Shown piece by piece: positions 1 through 9,172 of a stretch of 39,747 nt of DNA. Under the pieces are notes generated by a model that searched no databases, was not told the origin of the DNA, and worked only from the letters and a program-made list of their open reading frames with translations. The position numbers and the translations under genes are program-made. This DNA is from an uncultured Sandaracinus sp. (GTDB lineage: Bacteria > Myxococcota_A > Polyangia > Polyangiales > Sandaracinaceae), in assembly GCA_903828805.1 (NCBI GenBank), contig CAIKNO010000188.1, forward strand, positions 1-39,747, in the 5' to 3' direction. Positions within the stretch are counted from its first letter, which is position 1. Each line of letters opens with the position of its first letter.

Positions 1-2
1 GC

Positions 3-275
3 ACCACGAGCCCCCCCTCCATCGACTGCGCCGACTTCTTCGACGCGAACGGGTACAGCTCGGGGTCGCACTTCGTGACCATCTACACCCCTGTGCAGCG
101 CGTCTGCTTCGAGCCGGACGACGATCTCTGGCTGGACACGGGCACGGGCACGTTCGTCCGCTCGGATGCGGGCGTGCGCCTCGCGCTCGATCGTTATTCC
201 CCATCGGGCAGCACGGCGCTCGAGCAGCGGGCCGTGCTGATCCCGCCGGGCGCCGCGCCGAGGGTGGAGCGATGA
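3..275 (+). CDS. Pilin-like protein (GspH/FimT-like), C-terminal fragment, truncated by window start
   Basis: Frame open from window start to stop at 275; ATGA overlap with the downstream PilV-like ORF; position in the minor pilin operon. Confidence 0.6.
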   Translation, partial: TTSPPSIDCADFFDANGYSSGSHFVTIYTPVQRVCFEPDDDLWLDTGTGTFVRSDAGVRLALDRYSPSGSTALEQRAVLIPPGAAPRVER

Positions 276-937
276 GCCGCCGGGCGCCCGAACGTCGGAG
301 CGGCCACGCGTCGCGGTCTGCGCGGCGCGCGGGCTACACGCTGATCGAGGTCATGATGGCGGTCGCCATCATGACCGGAGGTGCGGTCGGCCTGATGTCG
401 CTCCAGCGCGCGAGCATCGCAGGCAACGCCGAGGCGCGGCAGATGACGACGGCCACCGAGGTGGTCTCGACGTGGCTCGAGCGGCTGCAGCGCGACTCGA
501 TCCGCTGGACGGCGGGCGGGCCGGGGGTGACCTTCGCGCCGGCGTTGCTCCTGAACACCGAGTACCTGCGGCTCGTGCCCGACCGCGCGACGCTCCCGAC
601 GTGGATTCGACCCACCCCGGCGGACGCCAACGAGTCCTGGGGTTTCGATCACTGGGGTCGGGACACGCGGGTGGTCACGGAGATGGAGTACTGCGCGAAC
701 GTGCGCCTGCAATGGGTGTACATGTCGCAGGCGATGCGGGCGGACGTGCGCGTGTGGTACGCGCGTCGCGGGCCGACGGCGAACCGGGTGGGGCTCGATG
801 GCTGCGCGCCCGCGGCCGATCCGAACACCCTGACGAACCGACTTCGCGACTTGCACATGGTCTACGGCTCGACCGTCGTGCGTTGGAATCCGCTCTCGAC
901 CACGGCCGGGACCGGCTTCGGGGGAGGCGCACCATGA
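272..937 (+). CDS. pilV: Type IV pilus modification/minor pilin PilV-like prepilin
   Basis: Type III signal RRAG^YTLIEVMMAVAIMTGGAVGLMSLQ; followed by PilW/PilX/PilY1-like ORFs. Confidence 0.8.
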   Translation: MSRRAPERRSGHASRSARRAGYTLIEVMMAVAIMTGGAVGLMSLQRASIAGNAEARQMTTATEVVSTWLERLQRDSIRWTAGGPGVTFAPALLLNTEYLRLVPDRATLPTWIRPTPADANESWGFDHWGRDTRVVTEMEYCANVRLQWVYMSQAMRADVRVWYARRGPTANRVGLDGCAPAADPNTLTNRLRDLHMVYGSTVVRWNPLSTTAGTGFGGGAP

Positions 938-2148
938 GCGCCCGCCCGGTCCTCGCGGGACGAACGCGGAGCGAGCGTCGTCGGGCGCGTCGCGCGGCCT
1001 TCAGCCTCATCGAGGTGATGGTCGCGCTGACCATCGCGGCCTTCGTCATCTCCACCGTCTACACGCTGGGCGGCGCCTCGGCGCGGCACTTCCAGCAGCA
1101 GCAGCGGGTCGGTCAGCTGCAGCTCGGCACGCGCCTGGCGCTGGATCGGTTGCGCCGCGACATCGAGCGTGCCGGGCTCCACGCGTCGCCGGACTCGAAC
1201 CTGGAGCGGCTCTGCGGGGCCGGCGCGGCGCGGCGCGTCCAGGCGGTCCAGCTCTTCGACAACGACGCGGGTTCACGCGCGGCGCTGAACGGGTATGGCG
1301 GGGCCGCCAGCAACACGACCACCGAGGCGGACCGGCTGCGGCTCTTCGGGAACTTCTACACGTCCGACACCTACCTGGTGCGCTCTCTGAATGCGACCGG
1401 CACCGCGGCGTTCCTGCAGACGAACTGGCAAGGCTTCCGCCGCAGCTTCACGGACCAGGCAGCGACCACCGAGGCCACGTTCGTGCTGGACACCCAGGCG
1501 GTGCAGGACGTGTTCCGGATCGGGCGGATGATCCACATCTCGACCCTCACCGGGAACCACTTCTTCGTCACGATCAACAACGTGACGATCAGCTCGGGGA
1601 CCGACGTCAGCATCGGCTTCACGCCCGGCCTCGGCATCGGCGGCGCCTGCGTCGGCGGGCTGGGGGAGGGTGCGCTGATCGCTCCGATCGGGGAGATCGA
1701 GTACGCGATCGCGGCGGCGGCTCCCGAGGCCATGCTGGCGCCCCGCGACGTCGCGGTCACGGGTCCGAACACCGCGCTCGTGCGGCGAGAACTGGACGGG
1801 GCGGGGCTCGTCCTCGCGCAGCGCACCGTGCTGGAATATGCGGTGCATTTCGATGTCGATGCCGTCGTGGACACGTCGGCCGGCATCGGGCTGCCGCCGG
1901 TCCTCGCGGTGGTCCGCGACAACGCCGCGCAGGTGTCGGTCACGGCCCGGCCGAGCCGGGTGCGCGCGCTGCAGGTCGAGATCGGGGCCAGGACGCCGGA
2001 CCAGGAGCCGACCTTTCCGTGGGTGGCGCCGATCGCGGGGGCTCCGCTCTCGCGCTTCCGGGTGTTCTCGGACCGGCGCGGCGCGGCGCGGGTGCGCACG
2101 GGTCGGCTCGAAGTGAGCGTGCCCAACCTCGTCTCGAGGGGGATCTGA
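934..2148 (+). CDS. pilW: PilW-like minor pilin
   Basis: Prepilin motif AAFSLIEVMVALTIAAFVISTVYTLGG and LALDRLRRDIERAG; ATG at 934 overlaps upstream stop (ATGA). Confidence 0.8.
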   Translation: MSARPVLAGRTRSERRRARRAAFSLIEVMVALTIAAFVISTVYTLGGASARHFQQQQRVGQLQLGTRLALDRLRRDIERAGLHASPDSNLERLCGAGAARRVQAVQLFDNDAGSRAALNGYGGAASNTTTEADRLRLFGNFYTSDTYLVRSLNATGTAAFLQTNWQGFRRSFTDQAATTEATFVLDTQAVQDVFRIGRMIHISTLTGNHFFVTINNVTISSGTDVSIGFTPGLGIGGACVGGLGEGALIAPIGEIEYAIAAAAPEAMLAPRDVAVTGPNTALVRRELDGAGLVLAQRTVLEYAVHFDVDAVVDTSAGIGLPPVLAVVRDNAAQVSVTARPSRVRALQVEIGARTPDQEPTFPWVAPIAGAPLSRFRVFSDRRGAARVRTGRLEVSVPNLVSRGI

Positions 2149-2837
2149 TGCTGCCCACCGTCATGCATGCGTCCCGACCGTCGACCCGTCGTCTCCGCCG
2201 TCGCGGTGCGGCGATGCTGGTCGTGATGATGCTGCTGCTGATCGTCACGGCGACCGCGAGCTTCGCCATCCACGCGACCAGCGTCGAGCTGCGCTCCACC
2301 GGTCATGCCCGGCAGCGGATGCAGACGCGCTATCTCGCGGAGGCCGCGCTCGTCAGCACGATGACGATGCTCGAGCAGTCCGGCCCCGAGCCGCTGGGCA
2401 TCGCCCTCGAGCGGTCGACCTCGGGGGCGGTGGTGCGGCGGCTCGCCCCCGAGGAGCCCCCGATGGCGGCGAGCACGGGCAACCACCGCGTGGAGATCAC
2501 GAACTTCTCGGGCTCGGCTGGGGTCGTCGGGGCACCGATCGACACGACGGTGGGCCGTGAGTCTCTGGGCGTCGGCATGGGCTACACGCCCACGTTCGTG
2601 GTCGACGTCAACGATGGGTATTCCTTCACGGGCGCGATCGCCGGGCAGCGCGCCGATGGACTCGGAACGCTGCAGTACCTGGTGGCGACCTACACCGCGA
2701 GGGGCCGCACGCTGCCCCCGAGCGACACGTATTCACCGACGACGGCCTCGCTGGCCGCGACCCTGCGTCGCGGCACCCACGAATCCGCGATGAACGCGCG
2801 GGGCATCGGGATCAGCGGGCCGACGAGGCGACGATGA
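2148..2837 (+). CDS. pilX: PilX-like pilus assembly protein
   Basis: N-terminal RRRGAAMLVVMMLLLIVTATASFAIHATSVELRSTGHARQRMQTRYLAEAAL typical of PilX; TGATG overlap with PilW-like ORF. Confidence 0.7.
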   Translation: MLPTVMHASRPSTRRLRRRGAAMLVVMMLLLIVTATASFAIHATSVELRSTGHARQRMQTRYLAEAALVSTMTMLEQSGPEPLGIALERSTSGAVVRRLAPEEPPMAASTGNHRVEITNFSGSAGVVGAPIDTTVGRESLGVGMGYTPTFVVDVNDGYSFTGAIAGQRADGLGTLQYLVATYTARGRTLPPSDTYSPTTASLAATLRRGTHESAMNARGIGISGPTRRR

Positions 2838-5800
2838 GGAAGGCGGACACGCGTATGCGAATCTCTGCAACGAAGCTGGTGGCGTTCTCCCTCACGTGGG
2901 CGGCGTGGATGTCCGTCGTGACACCGCCATCGGCGCACGCGCAGTCGGCGCCCGACATCCGGAGCATTCGCCCGTCCGTCATGCTGCTGGTCGACACCTC
3001 CGGGTCGATGCAGTACCGGGCCGGCTCGTCGAGCGGCGTGCTGCCGACGTGCACCGGCAGCGGCACGGGCTTGAACGAGCGAAGCCGCTGGGCGACCGTG
3101 CTCGAGGCGCTGACGGGCAGCTGGCCGACGTACACGTGCTCGTCCGACAGCCGGCGCACGTATACCGGCGCGGCCGACCAGTTCTACCCGCTGCCGCACT
3201 TCGTGGTGCCGGCCACGGGCCAGCAGACCGACGGCATCCTCGACACGTACCTCAGCCGCGTGAAGTTCGCGCTGATGACGTACGACAACCTCTTCGGCGT
3301 CCGGCGGACCGGTGACCCCGACACCTACCAGTACATGGTGCCCCGCACCGTGTTCGAGGCGGCCGGGTTCGCGGGTTCGTTCAGTCAGCTCGCGCCGGGC
3401 GACTTCTCGTACGGCACCCCGCGCGTGCTGGGCTTCCCGGGCTGCGCCGGCCAGTACATCGTCGACGCCGGCGCGCGCAACAACAGCGCGGGCGCGGGCG
3501 CCCTCATCCCGTTCGCGAGCGACGTGGCCGTGGTCGGGCAGACCGCGGAGGACCTCAACGCGCAGATCCAGACGCAGCTGATCTCTTCGCGGCCCTACGG
3601 CGCGACGCCGACCGCCGCGATGCTCGATGATTTCCGCTATTTCTTGCAGAACGACGCCTCGGTGCGCGCGGGCGCCGGCGGTGACCCGCTCGCGGCCTGC
3701 CGGTCGCGCTTCGCGGTGCTGCTCACCGACGGACAGCCGAGCGATCCCTACCGCGACAGCATGAACTGTGCGGCCTCGGGTCCGACCTGCCCGGCTGGTG
3801 GGTGCTCCTGCCCGTACGAGACCTCGAGCACGATCGCGGCCGACCTGTGCCGCTTCAACCCCGCGACGGGCAAGTGCGCGGGCACGCTCGCCGGCCTCTT
3901 CGTGGTCGGGTTCGACGTCGGCGATCCGGCGGCGCAGGCGGCCCTGAACGACCTCGCGAGCCAGGGCGGCACGACGCGCGCGCTGATGGCGACCGACCGG
4001 CTCACCCTGCTCGCGGCGCTCTCGTCGGCCCTCGATCAGGCCGCCCCCGGCACGACCACCCGGACGAGCCCCGCCTACGCGACCGGCTCGCAGTCGACCG
4101 GCTCGGGCAGCCAGCACGTGTTCAACTCGGGCTTCCAGGTGCCCGCGTCGAACGCGCCCACCGGCACTCCGTGGAGCGGCGTCCTCGACCGTACGCGCTA
4201 CGTCTGCGACGCCTCGCTCGTGCCGCAGCGCCAGCCGCTCGATCCCGCGCAGGACAGCTTCCACACGATCCTGAACGCCCGCAATCTCACGTCCTCGCCG
4301 CGCGTCCTCTACACGGTGGCGACCAGCACGCCCGCGCAGATGACGGGCGTCGTCACCAGCACGACCGAAGACCTCGCCCCGATCTCCGCGCTGCCGAACG
4401 TCGGCGTGGGCACCGGCACGGGCTGCACCTCGGGTGCCGGCGCGGCCCCCGCGACCGCGACGCGGCTCGCCCTGAGCCGCTTCGAAGCGAGCAACACCGC
4501 CTTGACCCCGGACCACTTCGGCGTGCCGACCGGTGGCACCACGGCCGACCGCACGGCGGCCCGCAATGCGATCATCGACTGGGTGCACGGGCGTCCGGGC
4601 ACCACGCGCGCGACGAATCGCTTCGGCGACATCTACCACTCGACCCCGGTGGTCGTCGGTCCCCCTCGGGCTGACCTCGCCGACGAGGGGTTCAATCTGT
4701 TCCGCCGTCGGGCGGACGTCTCGACGCGCCCCACGGTGGTGTACGTCGGGACCAACGACGGCGTTCTTCATGCGTTCGCGGCCGAGGCGATCACGACGCC
4801 GGCCGGTCGGGCCATCACGGCGGGCGAGGAGCTCTGGGGCTTCGTGCCGCCGAGCGTGGTCCCGCGACTGCGTGCCTCGATGGCAGGCCGCCAGGAGCTG
4901 CTCGACGGAACGCCCGTCGTGCGCGACGTCTTCTTCCGGCGCGTCCCGGGTGATGCGGTCACGGCCAATGCCGCGAACGCGGGCTCGTACCGGACGGTGC
5001 TGGTGATGGGCCAGCGCGGGGGCGGCAGCGCGTACTTCGCGCTGGATGTGACCGACCCGCTCAACCCCACGTTCCTCTGGCAGTTCACGAGCCAGAACAT
5101 GGGTCAGACGTACGCGAGGCCGGCCGTCGGTCAGTTCCTGGTCGAGGTCGACGGCGTGGTGCAGGAGCGCGCGCTGGCGTTGCTGCCGGGCGGGCGCGGC
5201 GCGGCCGACGCGGCGCTCACGGCCTCCACGGGCGCGCTCGGCTGCGTGCCTCAGGGTGCCGGAGTGGCACCGGTGTCGGGCAACACCACCACCAGCCGCG
5301 CGCGCCAGCGCTGCTGGAACTGCCAGGGTCGCGTGCTGCACTGGGTCGACATCGCGACGGGCAAGGCGATCCAGACCCTCGACAGCCGCACCTTCAACGC
5401 GCCCCTCACGGGCGGCATCTCGCTGTATCCCGGCGACACCGGTACGGTGGCGACCCGCGCGTTCGTGACCGATGAGGACGGTGTGGTCTGGCGCGTGGAC
5501 GCCAGCAATCCTCGCTATTCCGCCGTGACGAACGGTTGGTCGGCGCGCCCGTTCCACGACATCTTCTGGGACGGCTCGGCCGCCAGCGGCGTCGTCGGCA
5601 TGGAGCCGCCGGTGATCTCGACCGATTCGAACGGTCAGGTCGTGGTCCTTCAAGCGACCGGCAACGCCGACGTGCTCGACAACGGCGGGGTGCTCAATCG
5701 GGTGGTCTCGCTGACCGAGAGTCTCGCTTACTCGACGGTCGCCGGGGCGACGGTCGGAGTGCCCACGACCGCGATGAACTGGGAGATCCGGCTGCGTCCG

Positions 5801-6307
5801 GGCGAGCTCGTGACCGGTCCGATGGACCTCTATGGGGGTTCGGCCTACTTCGGGTCGTTCGAGGCCACCTCGGGCACCGACGCCTGTCAGTACGGACAGA
5901 GTCGCGTCTGGGGCGTGAACTACAACACGCCGGGCGGCACGGCGCCGACGGGCTACAGCTCGGTGGTCGCCGGGCGCTTCCCGCGCCCCTCGATGGAGTC
6001 GACCGCGGGCACGGGCGTCTACGACGCGCACTTCATCGGGCCCTATCTGAACCAAATGGTGATGGGTGTGTCGGTGACCCAGCAGGTCACCTGTGTGAGC
6101 GGGACCGATGTGTTCGATCCGTACGTCGGGCGTCGATACGACGTGACGGGGACCGGCGGCGGAGCGTTCCAGCTCACGGCCCAGATCAGCGGCGGCACCG
6201 GCACCGGGATTCCCGGGGCGACCACGGTCCAGACGATGACGCGCACGCTCCCGGCCCCGACCGCCTATACTCGCGTGTACTCGTGGGTTCCCCAGGCCGA
6301 CCTCTGA
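2834..6307 (+). CDS. pilY1: PilY1-like type IV pilus tip protein (N-terminal VWA-like, C-terminal PilY beta-propeller)
   Basis: 1157 aa; signal peptide; MIDAS-like VMLLVDTSGSM; propeller segments such as GDIYHSTPVVVGPP, VVYVGTNDGVLHAFAAE, YFALDVTDPLNPTFLWQF. Confidence 0.92.
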   Translation: MRKADTRMRISATKLVAFSLTWAAWMSVVTPPSAHAQSAPDIRSIRPSVMLLVDTSGSMQYRAGSSSGVLPTCTGSGTGLNERSRWATVLEALTGSWPTYTCSSDSRRTYTGAADQFYPLPHFVVPATGQQTDGILDTYLSRVKFALMTYDNLFGVRRTGDPDTYQYMVPRTVFEAAGFAGSFSQLAPGDFSYGTPRVLGFPGCAGQYIVDAGARNNSAGAGALIPFASDVAVVGQTAEDLNAQIQTQLISSRPYGATPTAAMLDDFRYFLQNDASVRAGAGGDPLAACRSRFAVLLTDGQPSDPYRDSMNCAASGPTCPAGGCSCPYETSSTIAADLCRFNPATGKCAGTLAGLFVVGFDVGDPAAQAALNDLASQGGTTRALMATDRLTLLAALSSALDQAAPGTTTRTSPAYATGSQSTGSGSQHVFNSGFQVPASNAPTGTPWSGVLDRTRYVCDASLVPQRQPLDPAQDSFHTILNARNLTSSPRVLYTVATSTPAQMTGVVTSTTEDLAPISALPNVGVGTGTGCTSGAGAAPATATRLALSRFEASNTALTPDHFGVPTGGTTADRTAARNAIIDWVHGRPGTTRATNRFGDIYHSTPVVVGPPRADLADEGFNLFRRRADVSTRPTVVYVGTNDGVLHAFAAEAITTPAGRAITAGEELWGFVPPSVVPRLRASMAGRQELLDGTPVVRDVFFRRVPGDAVTANAANAGSYRTVLVMGQRGGGSAYFALDVTDPLNPTFLWQFTSQNMGQTYARPAVGQFLVEVDGVVQERALALLPGGRGAADAALTASTGALGCVPQGAGVAPVSGNTTTSRARQRCWNCQGRVLHWVDIATGKAIQTLDSRTFNAPLTGGISLYPGDTGTVATRAFVTDEDGVVWRVDASNPRYSAVTNGWSARPFHDIFWDGSAASGVVGMEPPVISTDSNGQVVVLQATGNADVLDNGGVLNRVVSLTESLAYSTVAGATVGVPTTAMNWEIRLRPGELVTGPMDLYGGSAYFGSFEATSGTDACQYGQSRVWGVNYNTPGGTAPTGYSSVVAGRFPRPSMESTAGTGVYDAHFIGPYLNQMVMGVSVTQQVTCVSGTDVFDPYVGRRYDVTGTGGGAFQLTAQISGGTGTGIPGATTVQTMTRTLPAPTAYTRVYSWVPQADL

Positions 6308-6339
6308 GCACGCCGCCGCGATGGCGAACCCCGCCCTCC

Positions 6340-6861
6340 GTGACACGGGGGGCGGCGGTGTCGATCTGCGTGCTCGCGCTGGGAGGCTGCGGGGAGCCCG
6401 AGGCGGCGCCGATGGCGGAGCGGGTGGCCGTGCTGCCTCCGACCGAGGCCGCCGTGCCCCCCGCGACCGAGGTTGCGCTCTACGACGACGAGGGCAACTT
6501 GCTCGGCTCGGGAGAGCGCCTCGCGGGGCTGGAGCTTCCGCGGGGGCTGACGCCGGCGTTGCAGGACGGCCGTCGCCACGTCTACCGCAGTGATGTGCCG
6601 ATGGTCCGAGTGCAGCGATATTTCGGCGTGCGGCTCGTCACCGGCGCCGTGGACGCGCTGCCGACGGGCGGCGCGGTGTATCGGGACGCGGTGCCGCGCG
6701 ACGTGCAGGGCGTGCCCGTGCGACTCGATGTGAGGGTCGAGCCGAGCTCGAGCGCGCCGACGCGGGTGGAGATCGTGGAGCTCGAGCCGCCGCCGGTCGG
6801 TGCGCCGACCGAGGCGGAGTCTCTGCGCCGCCTCCAGCAGGTGCTCGAACACGCGGAGTGA
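6340..6861 (+). CDS. Putative lipoprotein at the end of the pilus operon
   Basis: GTG start; lipobox VTRGAAVSICVLALGGC; open frame to 6861. Confidence 0.6.
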   Translation: MTRGAAVSICVLALGGCGEPEAAPMAERVAVLPPTEAAVPPATEVALYDDEGNLLGSGERLAGLELPRGLTPALQDGRRHVYRSDVPMVRVQRYFGVRLVTGAVDALPTGGAVYRDAVPRDVQGVPVRLDVRVEPSSSAPTRVEIVELEPPPVGAPTEAESLRRLQQVLEHAE

Positions 6862-6980
6862 ACGCGGTCGCGCGGACCACGCTCTGTGGATCCCGTCCGC
6901 GCGAGCCCATGCTTCCCATGGGTCATCGCTCCTCTGCTACTCTCCCGCCGCGCCGGATCCGTGCGCACGAGGAGAGATCG

Positions 6981-7454
6981 ATGGCAGCGATCGATGCGAT
7001 CGGAGTCGGGGCGCGGCAGGTGCTGCTCGACGTGATGATGGCGGTCGCATGGGCCGACCGGGAGGTGGCACCCGACGAGCGCAAGGCGGCGGAAGCCGCG
7101 GCCATGTCGCTCGGGCTCGTGCTGCCGGCGGACCACGACCACGGCACCTTCGGTGCGCGGCCTCTGCGGCTCGAGGACCTGAGCTTCGAGGCGTTGAGCA
7201 CTCGCGAGCGCGAGCTCGTGTACGTCTGCGCGTCCTGGATGGCGCTCGCCGATGCCGTGGAACAGGACGCCGAGGTTCACCTGCTGCGGGCCCTCGGAGC
7301 GCGGCTGGGCCTGGAGGGTGAGCGCGCCGATTGGTTGCACGCGAGGGCGGCCGAGCTGCGGCAGGCCCAGGCCGCGGCGCCTTCGACCTGGTGGCGGGCG
7401 TTCGACCGGCTCGTCGTCGAGGCTGCGCGGGCCTTGCACACGGACGCTCGCTGA
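6981..7454 (+). CDS. TerB-like domain protein
   Basis: LLDVMMAVAWADREVAPDERKAAEAAAMSLGLV resembles the TerB helix-acidic motif; RBS-like GAGGAGAG before ATG 6981. Confidence 0.55.
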   Translation: MAAIDAIGVGARQVLLDVMMAVAWADREVAPDERKAAEAAAMSLGLVLPADHDHGTFGARPLRLEDLSFEALSTRERELVYVCASWMALADAVEQDAEVHLLRALGARLGLEGERADWLHARAAELRQAQAAAPSTWWRAFDRLVVEAARALHTDAR

Positions 7455-7483
7455 GCGTGGTGCCCGGGGTGCACCGCCGGACG

Positions 7484-7993
7484 ATGGGCTGGGTCCGCGT
7501 CGCGGGGCTGCTCCTCGTGGGCTGGGGCGGCGCGTCCTGGGCCGGCGGCGTGCATGCGGAGGCGGCCGCCCTGCGTGCCAGGATCGCGCGGGTCGCCGAG
7601 GCGGCGGAGCGTGCGGGCGTGAGCGCCGTGCTCGACCAGGCGGTTCGGGCGCTCGTCGAGGCGGACCGCTGTCGCGTGCACGCCGACCCGGGCGGTGCAG
7701 AGCGGGCCGAGGCCATCGCCGAGGCTGCGGTCCTCGCGACCGAGCGGCGGGTGGCGGCGACACTGGCAGTGACCGCGCGTGACGCCGCGCGCGCGCGATG
7801 GGTCCGGCAGCAGGAGATGGCGGCGGAGGCGCGTGCTGCGCTCGTGCGCGCCCGGGCGGAGCGTGCGCGCCTCGAGGCGGAGGCGACGTCGTCTCGCGAA
7901 GGGCCGCGACAGGACACGGTGTCGCCAGCGGGCACGTCATCGCCGGCGTCCGCGGTGCCGGCAGGCGCGCCCGTGCCCGAGGGTGAGTCGTGA
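7484..7993 (+). CDS. Secreted Ala-rich coiled-coil protein
   Basis: Signal peptide MGWVRVAGLLLVGWGGASWAGGVHA followed by Ala/Arg/Glu-rich helical sequence; overlaps next gene by GTGA. Confidence 0.6.
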   Translation: MGWVRVAGLLLVGWGGASWAGGVHAEAAALRARIARVAEAAERAGVSAVLDQAVRALVEADRCRVHADPGGAERAEAIAEAAVLATERRVAATLAVTARDAARARWVRQQEMAAEARAALVRARAERARLEAEATSSREGPRQDTVSPAGTSSPASAVPAGAPVPEGES

Positions 7994-9099
7994 ATCGGTG
8001 GGGTCTCTCGCTCGTGCTCCTCGCGCTCGCGGGGTGCGGGGGCGCGTCCGTCTCGGTGGGCGCCCGCGGGGCGACGACGGTCGAGACGTCGTCGATCGAG
8101 ACGTCTTCGATCGAGGCCCTGCGCGGAGACGCGCCGGAGCTGGTCGCGTCGGCCGAACGGGCACGGGATGCGGCGGAGGCCCTCGAGGCCCGAGGCGAGG
8201 CGGCAGCCGCGTCGGACCGTCGTACCGAAGCGCGGCTGCTCGAGGACGCGGCCCTCGCCGAGCACGAGCGCGCCGACGCCGTGCGGGCCCAGGCCGAGCT
8301 CGAGCAGCAGACGATCGCCTCGGAGGAGCAGACCCTGCGGGACAGGGCGGAGCTCGACGCCCTCGAGGTCACCGTCCGGCGCGCGGCCGCGGCCCGCGTG
8401 GCCCGCGAGGAGTTGCAACGCGCGCTGGTGCGTGCGGAGCAAGACGAGGCGGCGCGTGCGTCCCGCCGCATGCGACATTCGGCGGGCGATGCGGGGGAGC
8501 TTCGCCGCGCCGCTGCGCTGATCGCCGACCACGCCCGGTGGCTATTGCACGCGGCCAGCGCGATGGGTGCGCCGGCGGACGAGGTCGCCCGGGTCGCTGT
8601 CCGGCTGGAACCGTCGGCCTCGGCCTCGGGGGCCTCGGCGCTGAGCTCCGCCGAGGAAGCGCGCCGCGACGCGCAGGCACTGCTCGGCGCCCGTCGTCGA
8701 CTGCAGCCGGTGCTGACGGTCGAGGACGTGTCGTCGCTGTGCGAGGCGGCCGAGCTCGAGGGCTTCACGGTCGCTCGCCTCGAGCGTGGGCTCTCGGTCG
8801 AAGCGCTCGACGTCTTTCGTGCCGGGTCGGAGGTCTCGAGCCCGCTCGGAAGGGTCCGGCTCCGCAGGCTCGCAGCGCTCCTCGTCTCGTACCCGGTGGG
8901 GTCGATCGTCCTCGAACTCGACACGACGAGCGCCCGCGAAGAGGCCCTGTCCGCGCGCAGGGCCGACGTGGTGCGCGCCACCCTGGAGGCTGGGGGTGTG
9001 GCCCCCGACCGCACGACCGTTCGGGTCATGGCCGCCGCGACGGATGCGCCTGACGGGCGTGTCCGGGTCGTGTGGACGGCGTACGTGCCGACCTCCTGA
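7990..9099 (+). CDS. Lipoprotein with helical region and degenerate OmpA-like C-terminus
   Basis: Lipobox LLALAGC; C-terminus RRLAALLVSYPVGSIVLELD...ALSARRADVVRATLEAGGV resembles OmpA LSxRRAxxVxxxLxxxGV. Confidence 0.65.
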   Translation: MNRWGLSLVLLALAGCGGASVSVGARGATTVETSSIETSSIEALRGDAPELVASAERARDAAEALEARGEAAAASDRRTEARLLEDAALAEHERADAVRAQAELEQQTIASEEQTLRDRAELDALEVTVRRAAAARVAREELQRALVRAEQDEAARASRRMRHSAGDAGELRRAAALIADHARWLLHAASAMGAPADEVARVAVRLEPSASASGASALSSAEEARRDAQALLGARRRLQPVLTVEDVSSLCEAAELEGFTVARLERGLSVEALDVFRAGSEVSSPLGRVRLRRLAALLVSYPVGSIVLELDTTSAREEALSARRADVVRATLEAGGVAPDRTTVRVMAAATDAPDGRVRVVWTAYVPTS

Positions 9100-9172
9100 G
9101 CCGGGAGGGCCTGCTCGACCACGCGCCGTGGGCTCCGCCGTCGTCCGCGCGTGGGTCTCGTCGCGCCCGACC

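Noticed and set aside
2690-6346. 1218-aa minus-strand ORF antisense to the PilY1-like gene
   Set aside because: Low-complexity Arg/Gly/His-rich translation with no domain; shadow frame of a high-GC gene.
6582-9122. 846-aa minus-strand ORF
   Set aside because: Ser/Arg/Ala-rich shadow frame antisense to three better-supported genes with signal peptides and overlapping starts/stops.
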